DNA of 41,289 nucleotides, taken from positions 1 through 41,289 of the forward strand of contig MSXT01000030.1 in assembly GCA_002083595.1 (NCBI GenBank), read 5' to 3'. Below the pieces are notes generated by a model, which was not told where the DNA came from, searched no databases, and saw nothing but the letters and a program-made list of their open reading frames with translations. Source of the stretch: Proteobacteria bacterium ST_bin16 (GTDB lineage Bacteria > Pseudomonadota > Gammaproteobacteria > Burkholderiales > Nitrosomonadaceae). This document shows positions 22,038-31,247 of this stretch, in pieces; the stretch's first letter is position 1; every line of letters starts with the position of its first letter. The position numbers and the translations under genes are program-made.

Positions 22038-24617
22038 TCACAACCCCAAATAACCTTTTGCGATTTGGTAATACACTATCCGCAACGGTTTGCCTTCGCG
22101 CGTAATCGTGATGCTTTGCACCGGCCCGGGCTGATCGAGTAATCTGGCGTTGTCGTTGCCTGTGCGATCATGTTCCAGATGCTGTCGCTCCATGCCAACC
22201 AGGATTACCGGTCGAGTAGTTGGTGATTCCGATGGATGCCAGATTTCATACATGGCGCCACTATCGCCAAACATATTACGCGAGCGGATATCCATCGGTT
22301 CTCCGTGTTGATTATAGAATGACAACGCACTGGCGACCGACCACTTGCTCATGCCGACGACCAGCGGTTTCTGTCCAGTTTCCTGCTGCACCTGGGCGGC
22401 AATCTTTTCAATCTCGCTGGTAGTTTCACGCCAATAATAGCGGGTCATGAATGACGGGTAGGGGATTCCTGGGATCCCGAGCACCACATAGTGCAACAAT
22501 AAAGCATAGACCGCGATGGTAATGGCAATGTTTGGTTTCCAATATGTTTGAATGCGGCTAGCCAAGCTGCGGGGGCTAACGTTTTGCCCCATCATCCATG
22601 CCATCGTAGGTACTATCGCCAGCCATAGTGGAGCTGTCCAGTGAAAGCGCAAAGAATCAAGTAAACTCAAAACAAAAAATATGACCAGCGGTATGCCCGT
22701 GAAGATGCATACGAATAAAGTGCGTCTGTGCGCCGTCTCGCTGCCATTCGGCTGGTTCTTGGGCCACAGCGCCCAGAATGCGGCGGCCAAGCCCACGGGT
22801 GATAACAGCACCAGCAGATCGACGAACATAAGATGAGGGGAAAATAAGTCATCGCTGACACCGCGGATGCGCGATGACTGAAACATGATCGAAGACCAGT
22901 GATGCTCCAAATTCCAGATAATAACCGGAGAAAACAACAGCAGCGCCAGCAATGCGGCAAGGTACGGATGGGGACGGAACAGCCAGCGGCGTGCAACCGG
23001 GTCGACGAGCACAAATAATAATGCGGCAGCGCCGAGTAGTCCAAGCGTATATTTGGATAAAATGCCGAGACCGAAAGCGATTCCCATGCCTAGCCAAGCT
23101 GAACTGCGGTTTGCGATCAAGGCGCGTTCCATGTAATACAGTGTGGCTGCCCAGGCGGCCATTACCGGGGCATCCGTAGTCATGAGGAAGCCGGTGGCAA
23201 AGGTGCACGGCAGAACAGCCAGCAGCAGCGTGGTGCGTATGGCGGTCGATTTGTCGTACAGGTTTTTAGCCAAAGCATAGAGAAAACCCATCGTTATCAG
23301 GCCACAGATGAATGCTCCGATCCTGACACCGAATTCATTATCACCGGCAATTGCGGTGCCCAGCCAGATCAGCCACGCCACCATGGGCGGATGATCGTAA
23401 AAACTTAAATCCATGTGCTGAGCATAGTTCCAGTAATAGGCTTCGTCGGGAATCAGTTGGATTTCGCCAAGATAAATCAAACGGAACAATATAATGAACG
23501 GTACGATGCCGATCGCGGCCACGCGCCAGCGCGTATCGACAGTAGGGCGGTTGTCTTTTGCCGGAAATATGTAGAAGATCGACCCCAGATAACAGATGAT
23601 TGCGGCAGCGGCGGTGGCGGCGAGAATTCCCCATAGCGGCGGTGCATGCCAGCCGTCCACAAGCAATGCCAGTATGCTGCCGCGTGACAATAGCGCAATG
23701 CTGCCGACCGCAGCGATACGCCCGATGCGGGGCCACTGCAGTGAGTTGGTTTGCCGCGAGCGGAACAATCCGCTGGAATTAAAAGCGAGCAATACCGCCG
23801 CTGCAGCAAGAAAGCTTGCGATATGAGCCGCTCCCAGCCCTGCGCCATTGCTTTTCAGGATCTGGAACAACCCGATATCGATCAGCGCGCAGAGCAGTCC
23901 AATCAAAATAACACGCCCGGCGTTTTGAATGGTGGCGCCGCCGGAAAGCGCAAGCAATCGCTGTAGATACGCCCATTGGTGGTGAAACGATAACTTTGAA
24001 GTGCCGCGTGTCCGGTCACGGAAACAGATGGGCACTTCCACTACTTTCAGCAAGCCTTGTCCGGCCATCAACAATTCGAGCAGGATTTTATAGCCGTGCG
24101 CTTTCCCGGAAATAGTCGATACCAGCTCGCGGCGGAATGCAAAAAAGCCCGAAGTGGCATCGTTTACATCGCACAGCGGGCGCGCCAGCGAGCCGCCGAT
24201 GCGCGATAGCCATTGCCGGTGCAACGGCCAGCCTTCGGTGCGGCCGCCCGGAATATAGCGGCTGCCGATGGAAACATCGTGACTGCCATTCAGCACGGGC
24301 GTCACGACAGCGGAAAGCTGTTCGGTCGGATGGCTCAGATCGGCATCCATGACCACAATCACATCGCTCTGTGCCTGCGCGGCACCGGCCAGAATCGATG
24401 CCGTCAAATCCGGTTTCTCTGTGCGCTCAATGAGGCGTACCTGCGCTTTTTTCTCCCATGCCCGTACTTTTTCCGGAGTACCGTCCTTTGAACCATCGTC
24501 GACAAAAATAACTTCAAAGCTGTCCGGCGGAAGATTCAGTGCAAACAAGCTGGTTAATAACGGATCGATGTTATCGGCTTCGTTGAGTGTCGGTATTACT
24601 ACGGAAAATTGTGTCAA
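22038..24617 (-). CDS. GT2 glycosyltransferase / GtrA-like / GT39-83 mannosyltransferase fusion
   Basis: The protein has 859 residues in three parts. Residues 1 to about 230 are a dolichol-phosphate-mannose-synthase-like GT2 domain (VVIPTLNEADNID, DDGSKDGTP, VMDADLSHP, TSGFFAFRREL). Residues about 235-350 hold four spans of a GtrA-like domain (ILIGLLCALIDIGLF...). From about 365 onward is a PMT_2/ArnT-type membrane glycosyltransferase with the catalytic loop LIPDEAYYWNYAQHMDLSFYDHPPM and about nine spans, ending in a periplasmic tail. The protein probably makes a polyprenyl-linked sugar, moves it across the membrane and transfers it to a lipid or glycan acceptor. The acceptor and sugar are unknown. 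Confidence 0.88.
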   Translation of the reverse strand: MTQFSVVIPTLNEADNIDPLLTSLFALNLPPDSFEVIFVDDGSKDGTPEKVRAWEKKAQVRLIERTEKPDLTASILAGAAQAQSDVIVVMDADLSHPTEQLSAVVTPVLNGSHDVSIGSRYIPGGRTEGWPLHRQWLSRIGGSLARPLCDVNDATSGFFAFRRELVSTISGKAHGYKILLELLMAGQGLLKVVEVPICFRDRTRGTSKLSFHHQWAYLQRLLALSGGATIQNAGRVILIGLLCALIDIGLFQILKSNGAGLGAAHIASFLAAAAVLLAFNSSGLFRSRQTNSLQWPRIGRIAAVGSIALLSRGSILALLVDGWHAPPLWGILAATAAAAIICYLGSIFYIFPAKDNRPTVDTRWRVAAIGIVPFIILFRLIYLGEIQLIPDEAYYWNYAQHMDLSFYDHPPMVAWLIWLGTAIAGDNEFGVRIGAFICGLITMGFLYALAKNLYDKSTAIRTTLLLAVLPCTFATGFLMTTDAPVMAAWAATLYYMERALIANRSSAWLGMGIAFGLGILSKYTLGLLGAAALLFVLVDPVARRWLFRPHPYLAALLALLLFSPVIIWNLEHHWSSIMFQSSRIRGVSDDLFSPHLMFVDLLVLLSPVGLAAAFWALWPKNQPNGSETAHRRTLFVCIFTGIPLVIFFVLSLLDSLRFHWTAPLWLAIVPTMAWMMGQNVSPRSLASRIQTYWKPNIAITIAVYALLLHYVVLGIPGIPYPSFMTRYYWRETTSEIEKIAAQVQQETGQKPLVVGMSKWSVASALSFYNQHGEPMDIRSRNMFGDSGAMYEIWHPSESPTTRPVILVGMERQHLEHDRTGNDNARLLDQPGPVQSITITREGKPLRIVYYQIAKGYLGL

Positions 24618-25040
24618 GGGGATCTCTGAAAGTTGAATGATTGATTTTAAAAATAAGGGATTTGTTTAGGGGAAATTAGGATGCTTCCTGCGTTTTATCC
24701 GCAATTAATCCATTATCGTTATTATATTGTTATGCATTATGTTTCGCCGCTATTTAAATTAACGATCTGAAAAAGCTCAGTTGTTCTGAAATTGGCGAAT
24801 GAGGCACGATCTGAATCAGGTAGTCCGGTGCGATGAAATTGCCGCCAGTATAAATAGGAAAATAGTGAATGGCTATTGATTTGGGCTTTGACAGAATTGT
24901 CCGGGATTGTAGTGGTGCAAGATGGATTTTTACCCCATTGTCAGTTTTCACAACTTGCAATGGGCGCGCAATCGAAAAGCGTACAGGCCAGGGAATAATC
25001 CGGCAGGTTTGAGGACGATTGCTAAGGCGCAACCGTTGAG
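24618..25040. other. Intergenic region, no convincing gene
   Basis: About 420 bp between msrB and the glycosyltransferase fusion. The left part is AT-rich and probably holds the glycosyltransferase promoter. A minus-strand frame covers 24754-25107 but overlaps msrB and has no recognisable domain. It may be the eroded 3' part of a lost gene. Confidence 0.4.
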
Positions 25041-25559
25041 TCAGCTTCTGAGCGCCGGTAGCGGTTCGTCTTTCGGCACAAAATTGAGTGCAATGCCGTT
25101 GTTGCACCAGCGTTCGCCGCGCGGCGGCGGGCCGTCTTTGAACACATGGCCTTGATGCCCGCCGCAGCGTGCGCAGTGGTATTCGGTGCGTGGTTTGATC
25201 AGTTTGAAATCGAGCCGGGTGGCAATGTGTCCGGCAACCGGCTGGGTAAAACTGGGCCAGCCGGTCCAGCTTTCATATTTATGCGCGCTGTCAAACAGCG
25301 GCAGATAACAAGCGGCGCAAATGAATGTGCCCGCGCGATCCTCGTACACCAGATTGCTCGATTCCGGGCGCTCGGTAGCTTCTTCAAACAAGATTTGATA
25401 GGCTCTGGGTGAAAGCAACTTGCGCCATTCTTCATGCGATTTGTTAAGCGGCGTGACTGGGTTGGCCGCTTCACCGACCGCCGCCGTGCGTATGCAAGCG
25501 GGAGCCAGCGGAATCACGGCGGCTGCGACGAGCGCTTGTAACACGGTGCGTCGGTTCAT
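25041..25559 (-). CDS. msrB: Peptide-methionine (R)-S-oxide reductase, exported form
   Basis: The protein has 172 residues. An N-terminal signal with two Arg (MNRRTVLQALVAAAVIPLAPAC) ends at a lipobox-like Cys, so the enzyme is probably a periplasmic lipoprotein; Tat export is possible. The MsrB domain starts near residue 44. It has two zinc C-x-x-C pairs (CAAC, CARC), the substrate region YESWTGWPSF, and the catalytic Cys in RGERWCNNGIALNFVP. It repairs oxidised methionine in envelope proteins. No thioredoxin partner is adjacent. Confidence 0.93.
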   Translation of the reverse strand: MNRRTVLQALVAAAVIPLAPACIRTAAVGEAANPVTPLNKSHEEWRKLLSPRAYQILFEEATERPESSNLVYEDRAGTFICAACYLPLFDSAHKYESWTGWPSFTQPVAGHIATRLDFKLIKPRTEYHCARCGGHQGHVFKDGPPPRGERWCNNGIALNFVPKDEPLPALRS

Positions 25560-25641
25560 GAAATCTTCTCCAAAGCGGCAAAAGTGCGCGTGAATTGATT
25601 ATTCAGATCTTTTCAGTGCGGACTTGATTCGATAGCGGTAA

Positions 25642-25938
25642 TCAACCGCAAGACTCATCAAATAACACTGCCGGATCATGTGCGGATCGCTGAATCACGA
25701 TCACTTTATGGCGCGATTTATCGCCCTGTTTCAAGATCACGCGGGAAAGCGGCACATCAAAGCGTTCGGCAAGAAATTTCAGCAATGCGGTATTTGCTTT
25801 GCCTTCCACTGGCGGTGCCGCAAGTTTTATTTTTAGCGCATCGCCATGCAAACCGGCTGCTGCGGTACTTTTTGCACCCGGTTGAATATGCAATGTGAGC
25901 ACGAGATTATCCGCATCATCGTACCGGTACCATCCCAT
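25642..25938 (-). CDS. DUF167/YggU family protein
   Basis: The protein has 98 residues. The family core is clear: LTLHIQPGAKSTAAAGLHGDALKIKLAAPPVEGKANTALLKFLAE, then ILKQGDKSRHKVIVI (UPF0235). Function is unknown. It follows the YggT gene with a 9-bp gap, in the proC-yggT-yggU order common in proteobacteria. Confidence 0.9.
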   Translation of the reverse strand: MGWYRYDDADNLVLTLHIQPGAKSTAAAGLHGDALKIKLAAPPVEGKANTALLKFLAERFDVPLSRVILKQGDKSRHKVIVIQRSAHDPAVLFDESCG

Positions 25939-25947
25939 GCCGGTCGA

Positions 25948-26526
25948 TCAATTAAAGAGCATGGCGATGATTTCCTTATTCACGCCGGCCACGACCATCA
26001 ATAGCACTTGAATCAGGATCAGTACGAACAAGGGAGACAAGTCGACATTGGCGACCGGTGGTATGCGTTTGCGGAAAACAGCCAGGAACGGACGGGTAAA
26101 ACTATCCAACAGCGGCGCCAGCGGGCTGTGCGGATTAACCCACGACAAAACGGCTTGCATGATAATCATCATCAACACGATATAGAGCGTCGTCTTAATG
26201 ATCTCAACGATGCCCAGCAATCCCATCACACCCAGTGAAGTGACGATATTGATCTCGAAATCATACCCTTGCACCATATACATGCTGGCTATGATGATGC
26301 ATTCCAGCAGCCACGCCAGCACCAGTGTCGATAGATCAATCCCCGCCCAGCCGGGAATAAAACGGCGTGCCGGGCGTACAATAAAATCGGTTATTGCGAT
26401 CAGAAACTGCGAGACCGAATTGTAGTAAGGAACGCGCAATAATTGAAAATAGAAACGCAATAACAACGCTAAGGAAAACAACCCCAGAATAGTATCAACA
26501 AGAAAAATCAGGATTTGATTGGACAT
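25948..26526 (-). CDS. YggT family integral membrane protein
   Basis: The protein has 192 residues and two YGGT repeats. The first contains ILGLFSLALLLRFYFQLLRVPYYNSVSQFLIAITDFIVRPARRFIPG. The second contains LYIVLMMIIMQAVLSWVNPHSPLAPLLDSFTRPFLAVFRKRIPP. About four to five spans are visible. The family has been linked to osmotic tolerance and to cell-division or membrane organisation. It is placed between proC and yggU on the same strand and is probably co-transcribed. Confidence 0.9.
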   Translation of the reverse strand: MSNQILIFLVDTILGLFSLALLLRFYFQLLRVPYYNSVSQFLIAITDFIVRPARRFIPGWAGIDLSTLVLAWLLECIIIASMYMVQGYDFEINIVTSLGVMGLLGIVEIIKTTLYIVLMMIIMQAVLSWVNPHSPLAPLLDSFTRPFLAVFRKRIPPVANVDLSPLFVLILIQVLLMVVAGVNKEIIAMLFN

Positions 26527-26588
26527 AACAATTTTCCAGAAAAACTATAATCGATAATTAAGAAATCGCTGATAAGTTATCGCGAATA

Positions 26589-27407
26589 TTATATTTTGCC
26601 GAACTCGTCACTTAATTCCCGTGAGCGTTTATTCGCAGCATGAATGGCAGTGATGATCTTACACTTAATATCATTTTTTTCCATAGTTTGTATCGCTTGC
26701 TCGGTGGTGCCGCCTTTGGAGGTTACCCGGGCGCGCAATACCGCCGCATCTTCATCGCTCGAACTGGCCAGCTTGCTGGCGCCAGTGAATGTCTGCAAGC
26801 TGAGTTGCTTGGCTTGAGCGGCTGACAGGCCTAGTTCTATCGCTGCCTGCTGCATAGCTTCAATGAAGTAGAAGACATAAGCGGGACCGCTACCGGAAAT
26901 CGCCGTTACGGCATGCAGCATCTCTTCATCATCCACCCATAGGGTCGAGCCTACCGCCGCGAGGATCGATTCAGCGCGCGTTCTATCCTGTGTATCTACG
27001 CTGGGCGCGGCATATAGACCGGTGACACCGGAACGCACCAGCGAAGGCGTATTGGGCATGGCACGCACAACCCGCTGATACCCGCCCAGCCAGCGCATGA
27101 TGTCGGTGGCGCGAATTCCGGCGGCAATCGATATCGTTAATTGGTTTTTCAATAACGGCGCGAGTTTCTGCGTTAATTCAAACAATTGCTGCGGTTTTAC
27201 CGACAACAAGATCACGTCGCTGGCAGCGATGCCTTCGGCGAGATCGGCCACAGCCGTGATGCCGAATGCTTGCTGCAATTTTTCGCGGCTTTCGGCATTA
27301 ATTTCCACCACATTGAGTTGCCGGGCTGCATACCCTTGTTGCAACAATCCGCTGATTAGGGCGGAAGCCATATTGCCGCCGCCGATGAACGAAATATTCA
27401 TAGTCAT
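26589..27407 (-). CDS. proC: Pyrroline-5-carboxylate reductase
   Basis: The protein has 272 residues, standard length; a start at the third residue (27401) is equally plausible. The Rossmann motif FIGGGNMASALISGL opens it. LLSVKPQQ, a MPNTPSLVRSGVTGLYA segment, and the C-terminal signature AISGSGPAYVFYFIEAMQQAAIELGL with FTGASKLASSS and SKGGTTEQAI are all typical. It makes proline from pyrroline-5-carboxylate with NADPH in the cytoplasm. It leads the proC-yggT-yggU unit. Confidence 0.95.
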   Translation of the reverse strand: MTMNISFIGGGNMASALISGLLQQGYAARQLNVVEINAESREKLQQAFGITAVADLAEGIAASDVILLSVKPQQLFELTQKLAPLLKNQLTISIAAGIRATDIMRWLGGYQRVVRAMPNTPSLVRSGVTGLYAAPSVDTQDRTRAESILAAVGSTLWVDDEEMLHAVTAISGSGPAYVFYFIEAMQQAAIELGLSAAQAKQLSLQTFTGASKLASSSDEDAAVLRARVTSKGGTTEQAIQTMEKNDIKCKIITAIHAANKRSRELSDEFGKI

Positions 27408-27434
27408 TTTCTCGCTACGTTGATTGAATTGAGA

Positions 27435-28262
27435 TCAGTGCTGGCAAGCCGGGCAATAGAAACTGGCGCGTTGGCCTTGTCTGATGTATTGGATAATACC
27501 CCCACATTGTTTACAGCGCTGGCCTTCACGCCCATAGACCCAGTAGTGCTGCTGAAAATAACCCGGGGTTCCGTCGCTGTTTACAAAGTCGCGCAAACTG
27601 CTGCCACCCGCTTCGATGGCTTGCTGCAAAGTGTGTTTAACCGCTTGCACCAACCGCTCATACCGGGTCATGCCAATTCTGCCAGCGGCAATTTTGGGAT
27701 TGATTCCGGCCAGAAACAAGGCTTCGTTCGCATAAATATTGCCGACACCAACCACCACGTGATGATTCATCAGCGTTTGCTTGATGCTGACACGGCTGCC
27801 TCTGGTTTTCGCGAATAACCGCGTTGCATCGAAATCCGCCGTTAAGGGCTCCGGGCCGAGATTCTGTAAGAGCGGATGGCGTAAAACATCGCCTGTTTGC
27901 CATAACACGGCACCAAAACGGCGCGGATCCCGCAACCTTAAGACCGTGCGATCACGCAGAATCAGATCAAAATGATCATGCTTTCCCGGCGGAAGCTCTG
28001 CATTTTGCGTTGGCGGCAGGATACGTAAGCTTCCTGACATTCCTAAATGCATGATCAACGTTCCCGTACCGCAATCCAGCAACAGATATTTGGCGCGCCG
28101 GACTACGCTTTGAATCGTGAGTCCTGCTAATAATGACGGTAACTCATCCGGTACCGGCCAGCGTAACCGGGGATTGCGGACAATGACTTGCGCAATCGTT
28201 TGTCCCTCGATATGGGGTGCGATACCGCGCCGCGTTGTTTCGACTTCGGGTAATTCCGGCAT
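27435..28262 (-). CDS. mutM: Formamidopyrimidine-DNA glycosylase
   Basis: The protein has 275 residues. The catalytic N-terminus PELPEVETTRRG is intact (Pro nucleophile and Glu after Met removal). HLGMSGSLR, DPRRFGAV and GVGNIYANEALFLAGINP are conserved, and the C-terminal zinc finger shows CKQCGG...CPACQH. It removes 8-oxoguanine and formamidopyrimidines from DNA. The start overlaps the stop of the DUF4340 gene by 1 bp, so it is the last gene of the ABC-exporter series, an unusual pairing that seems to be transcriptional linkage only. Confidence 0.96.
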   Translation of the reverse strand: MPELPEVETTRRGIAPHIEGQTIAQVIVRNPRLRWPVPDELPSLLAGLTIQSVVRRAKYLLLDCGTGTLIMHLGMSGSLRILPPTQNAELPPGKHDHFDLILRDRTVLRLRDPRRFGAVLWQTGDVLRHPLLQNLGPEPLTADFDATRLFAKTRGSRVSIKQTLMNHHVVVGVGNIYANEALFLAGINPKIAAGRIGMTRYERLVQAVKHTLQQAIEAGGSSLRDFVNSDGTPGYFQQHYWVYGREGQRCKQCGGIIQYIRQGQRASFYCPACQH

Positions 28263-29134
28263 CAGTTTTCAGTCTCAGCCTGCGCTAACGTGGCCGGATC
28301 GAGTAAATGCCGGCCGGTATCAAGCGGAAACTGGTAACCGATTTCCTCATCGGCTCGCACTAAAACAATCGAAACCGCATTGTGCAGTATTTTCAGATCG
28401 ATTTGCCGCCCATTCTGCAAACCGATTTTCAGCATGCCGGTTTCAACAAAATCAGCCCCCAGTTGCGCTGCCAGTATCAGTTCCGCAGCGCTGGCTGTCT
28501 GCCACAATTGAATCCAATCTTTTAATGCCGCTTCGGTGACGGCATGGTCCGATCGTTGCAATGTTACAAGCCAGTGGGCCTGGTGAAATTCCGCCGCAAA
28601 ATGCGGCAATTCAAACTTGACCGGAGTCTCGCTAGGCGCCAGCAACTTGGAGTCGATCAAATCGTTCACGCTACCCGGCAATGCCAATGCATAACGCGGT
28701 GCAATCAGATACACATGACCACCGGCCGCCATATATTGCTGGTTAGTGGTGGGTGCAAATCCGCCAAAGCCAAACTGTGAATCGTCAATGGTTAGCAGCA
28801 CATTCGGCCGCTCCAAGCCAAACCGTCCTAAATCAGTCAACGGAAAGCGTTGCTGACTCTTGGCCTGGAGAATTTCCAGAATTTTCCGGATCTTTTCTTC
28901 GTTAGCCCGGGCGTGCAGGGGCGTTGTCAGATACCAATGATCGTTCAACCGCTTGAGCGTGATTTCCTGCTGCGGCCTGACGATACGCACACTCTGCACG
29001 ATTTCGGCAGAATTGCTGGTGATTGAATATTCCGGATTACCCTGGGATTGCGGTTTAAAGTAAAGAAACAACAGCAAGCTGCCAATCGTGGCAACCATAA
29101 TGAGATTCAGCCGTGCGTGATGTGTCATGGTCAT
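28262..29134 (-). CDS. DUF4340 domain protein (Gld-type exporter accessory)
   Basis: About 290 residues from the ATG at 29134, chosen because GGAG stands six bases upstream and the ATG overlaps the previous stop (ATGA). It has one N-terminal span (LNLIMVATIGSLLLFLYF), then a periplasmic region with VRIVRPQQEITLKRLNDHWYLTTPLHARANEEKIRKILEIL, the repeated beta/loop pattern of DUF4340. Such proteins accompany Gld-like ABC transporters in many bacteria. The function is unknown; a periplasmic or cell-surface accessory role is inferred. Confidence 0.8.
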   Translation of the reverse strand: MTMTHHARLNLIMVATIGSLLLFLYFKPQSQGNPEYSITSNSAEIVQSVRIVRPQQEITLKRLNDHWYLTTPLHARANEEKIRKILEILQAKSQQRFPLTDLGRFGLERPNVLLTIDDSQFGFGGFAPTTNQQYMAAGGHVYLIAPRYALALPGSVNDLIDSKLLAPSETPVKFELPHFAAEFHQAHWLVTLQRSDHAVTEAALKDWIQLWQTASAAELILAAQLGADFVETGMLKIGLQNGRQIDLKILHNAVSIVLVRADEEIGYQFPLDTGRHLLDPATLAQAETEN

Positions 29135-30489
29135 ATTTTTCTCCGGCGGCGCCACCAAATTACGCCCCCGCATGTCAGGAACAACAGGGGCAATACTACT
29201 AAAAAAACCAACGCGATCAGTGTCAGTTCAAATTCACTCAAGACTAAGCTGCTATCCAGCGTTGCGCGCGGTTGAATCACAATCAGCTCTTCATCACCGG
29301 TCAGCCAGTTGATCAGATTAATGCCGAAATCCAGATTGCTGCCATTGCCCAGATACGTATTGGCAAGAAAATGCCCGCTGCCGACTACGGCAATGCGTTG
29401 TTCGCGGTCCTGGATAGTGCGCGTCAATGCCACGGCAATACTGACCGGACCCGGTATATCGGCATTCTGATCGAACTGGATTTCTCCATTCGGATCGCCG
29501 GTCTCCACCCAACCTTGCGGTGCCGCTTCAACCAGCGCAACACCGCTCCAGTCCTCGTTTTCATCTATCTCGATCTGACGCGCAAAGGGAAATACGGTGA
29601 TGTAATTAAAATCGTTGGTAATGACATGCGGCCCGTAAATCGCGCCCAAAGCGAAGGTAAGCGGCGCTTTGAGTTCCACCGCCTGGGGATCGGCGACGAC
29701 ACCGGGGGGCAGCGACAAGCGCAATTTTTCCGTCAGCGGCAATAATCCGCGCAACGATTCCTGATCGACCAGCCAGAGCAAATTGCCGCCACGGTCGATA
29801 TAATCCAGCAATTTCTGTACTTCCCCTGGCAACAGGTCGGTTTGCGGTGACGCAATGAGCAGCATGCTCGCATTGGCGGGAATATCCCATTCCACGGCGA
29901 GATTGAGTGGTTGGCTGTTAAAACCGTTGGTGCGCAAGTGCTTGCCGAATTCGCCGAGATCGTAATTGGCATGACCATCCAGCTTACGCTCACCATGACC
30001 GCTCAGCGCCACAATCAGCTTATCCTCAGCGCGCGCCAGCCGCATCAATGCATTGGAAAATGCTTGTTCGTTGACGGTAAGCAAGTGCTCAATCCGCTGA
30101 TTGAATCGAATCACCATTTCGCCATTGACTTGCACATCGGCTTCCTGCGCTAACAATGGCTGCTCCACCGGATCGATGAATAGCAACGATAGATCCGGTT
30201 TAATGCGCTGATACATCGCGATAAAATCAGTAATGATGCGGCGGATGTCGCCCAGTTGGGCATCTTGTTCCGTGGCATACGCGGTTACCTGGACCGGTCC
30301 ATGCAATTTTTGCAGGATTTCCACGCTGGCTTCACTCAGGCTATTACGACCATTCTGACTGATATCCCATTGCTGCCGGGTCTGCTGGGCTAGATATCCA
30401 AGTAAGAAAACCAATAGCAGCAGCAAAATGACAAATAGGCCATGGTGTAGTCGGTATTGCCGGTGCGATTTTTTATCCAACTCAGCCAT
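29131..30489 (-). CDS. GldG-like ABC-exporter auxiliary protein
   Basis: About 452 residues from the ATG at 30489 (GGAG nine bases upstream; an earlier ATG at 30504 lacks a Shine-Dalgarno). The N-terminal span is LFVILLLLLVFLLGYLAQQT. A large extracytoplasmic ABC_transp_aux (GldG-like) region follows (DISQNGRNSLSEASVEILQKL, TDFIAMYQRIKPDLSLLFIDP, ALSGHGERKLDGHANYDLGEF, LLDYIDRGGNLLWLVDQES). The C-terminal span is LTLIALVFLVVLPLLFLTCGGVIWW before RRRRKI. The start overlaps the permease stop by 8 bp. In gliding bacteria GldAFG supports motility; here a general envelope role is more likely. Confidence 0.85.
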   Translation of the reverse strand: MAELDKKSHRQYRLHHGLFVILLLLLVFLLGYLAQQTRQQWDISQNGRNSLSEASVEILQKLHGPVQVTAYATEQDAQLGDIRRIITDFIAMYQRIKPDLSLLFIDPVEQPLLAQEADVQVNGEMVIRFNQRIEHLLTVNEQAFSNALMRLARAEDKLIVALSGHGERKLDGHANYDLGEFGKHLRTNGFNSQPLNLAVEWDIPANASMLLIASPQTDLLPGEVQKLLDYIDRGGNLLWLVDQESLRGLLPLTEKLRLSLPPGVVADPQAVELKAPLTFALGAIYGPHVITNDFNYITVFPFARQIEIDENEDWSGVALVEAAPQGWVETGDPNGEIQFDQNADIPGPVSIAVALTRTIQDREQRIAVVGSGHFLANTYLGNGSNLDFGINLINWLTGDEELIVIQPRATLDSSLVLSEFELTLIALVFLVVLPLLFLTCGGVIWWRRRRKI

Positions 30490-31225
30490 GCAGCCGTTCT
30501 CCATCCAAACGGCGAATCGTCAGCACCAGAAAAGTAACGGTAAACAAAATAAAATAGGCGGTACTCAAGGTGTCGATCAAACCTTGATTAAAATGGCCGA
30601 AATGTTTCAGCAAAGAAAAATAGTGCAGCCAGCTTTGTGTTGCGCTTGCCGCCAGATCGATCAACCATAATCCTAGCAGCACGCCCAGAGTACCTGCCGC
30701 GGCAATCGCCGGTTGTGCGGTCAGACTTGAGATATACAGCCCCAGCGCAGAAAAACTGGCAACAGTCAGCAGCAATCCTATCGTGTTACTGAGCAACAAT
30801 CCGAAGTCCATCATGCCGCCGGTGCGCAATGAAACGCATAAGGCAACGATCAGACTGATAGTCGCGGAAAAAAACACCATTAAACCGAGAAACTTACCTA
30901 GCACGATATCCGTCATCGAAACCGGCGCGGAAATCAAGAGTGTCAACGTGCGGTTGCGGCGTTCCTCGGCTATCAGACGCATCGATAGTAATGGCGTAAT
31001 CATCAATAAAACGATCGCGGCCACCGCAAAGACAGGGGTCACGATAATCTCGGTAACTCCCGGAGGATTGGCAATTTGCAATAATTGCGGCTGAATTTCC
31101 AGAAATGCATCCAGCCGCACCAGAAAAACCCACGCCAGCACGAGCTGAACCAAAGCCAGCAATAGCCAGGCCAGTGGAGAAATGAACAACATATGCAGTT
31201 CTTTACGGATAATGGTCGCAATCAT
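30482..31225 (-). CDS. ABC-2 type permease (GldF-like)
   Basis: The protein has 247 residues with six spans. It begins MIATIIRKELHMLFISPLAWLLLAL, where the KEL...SP motif is typical of GldF/NosY-type permeases. TPLLSMRLIAEERRNRTLTLLISAPVSMTDIVLGKFLG is the conserved E-loop region contacting the ATPase. It forms the membrane pore with the ATPase encoded 22 bp upstream and overlaps the GldG-like gene downstream. The substrate is unknown. Confidence 0.88.
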   Translation of the reverse strand: MIATIIRKELHMLFISPLAWLLLALVQLVLAWVFLVRLDAFLEIQPQLLQIANPPGVTEIIVTPVFAVAAIVLLMITPLLSMRLIAEERRNRTLTLLISAPVSMTDIVLGKFLGLMVFFSATISLIVALCVSLRTGGMMDFGLLLSNTIGLLLTVASFSALGLYISSLTAQPAIAAAGTLGVLLGLWLIDLAASATQSWLHYFSLLKHFGHFNQGLIDTLSTAYFILFTVTFLVLTIRRLDGERLHG

Positions 31226-31247
31226 CTTTAAATTCCGGCTCGTGCAA

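Noticed and set aside
24754..25107. Minus-strand frame of 117 codons downstream of msrB
   Set aside because: It overlaps the msrB coding region in another frame and shows no recognisable domain.
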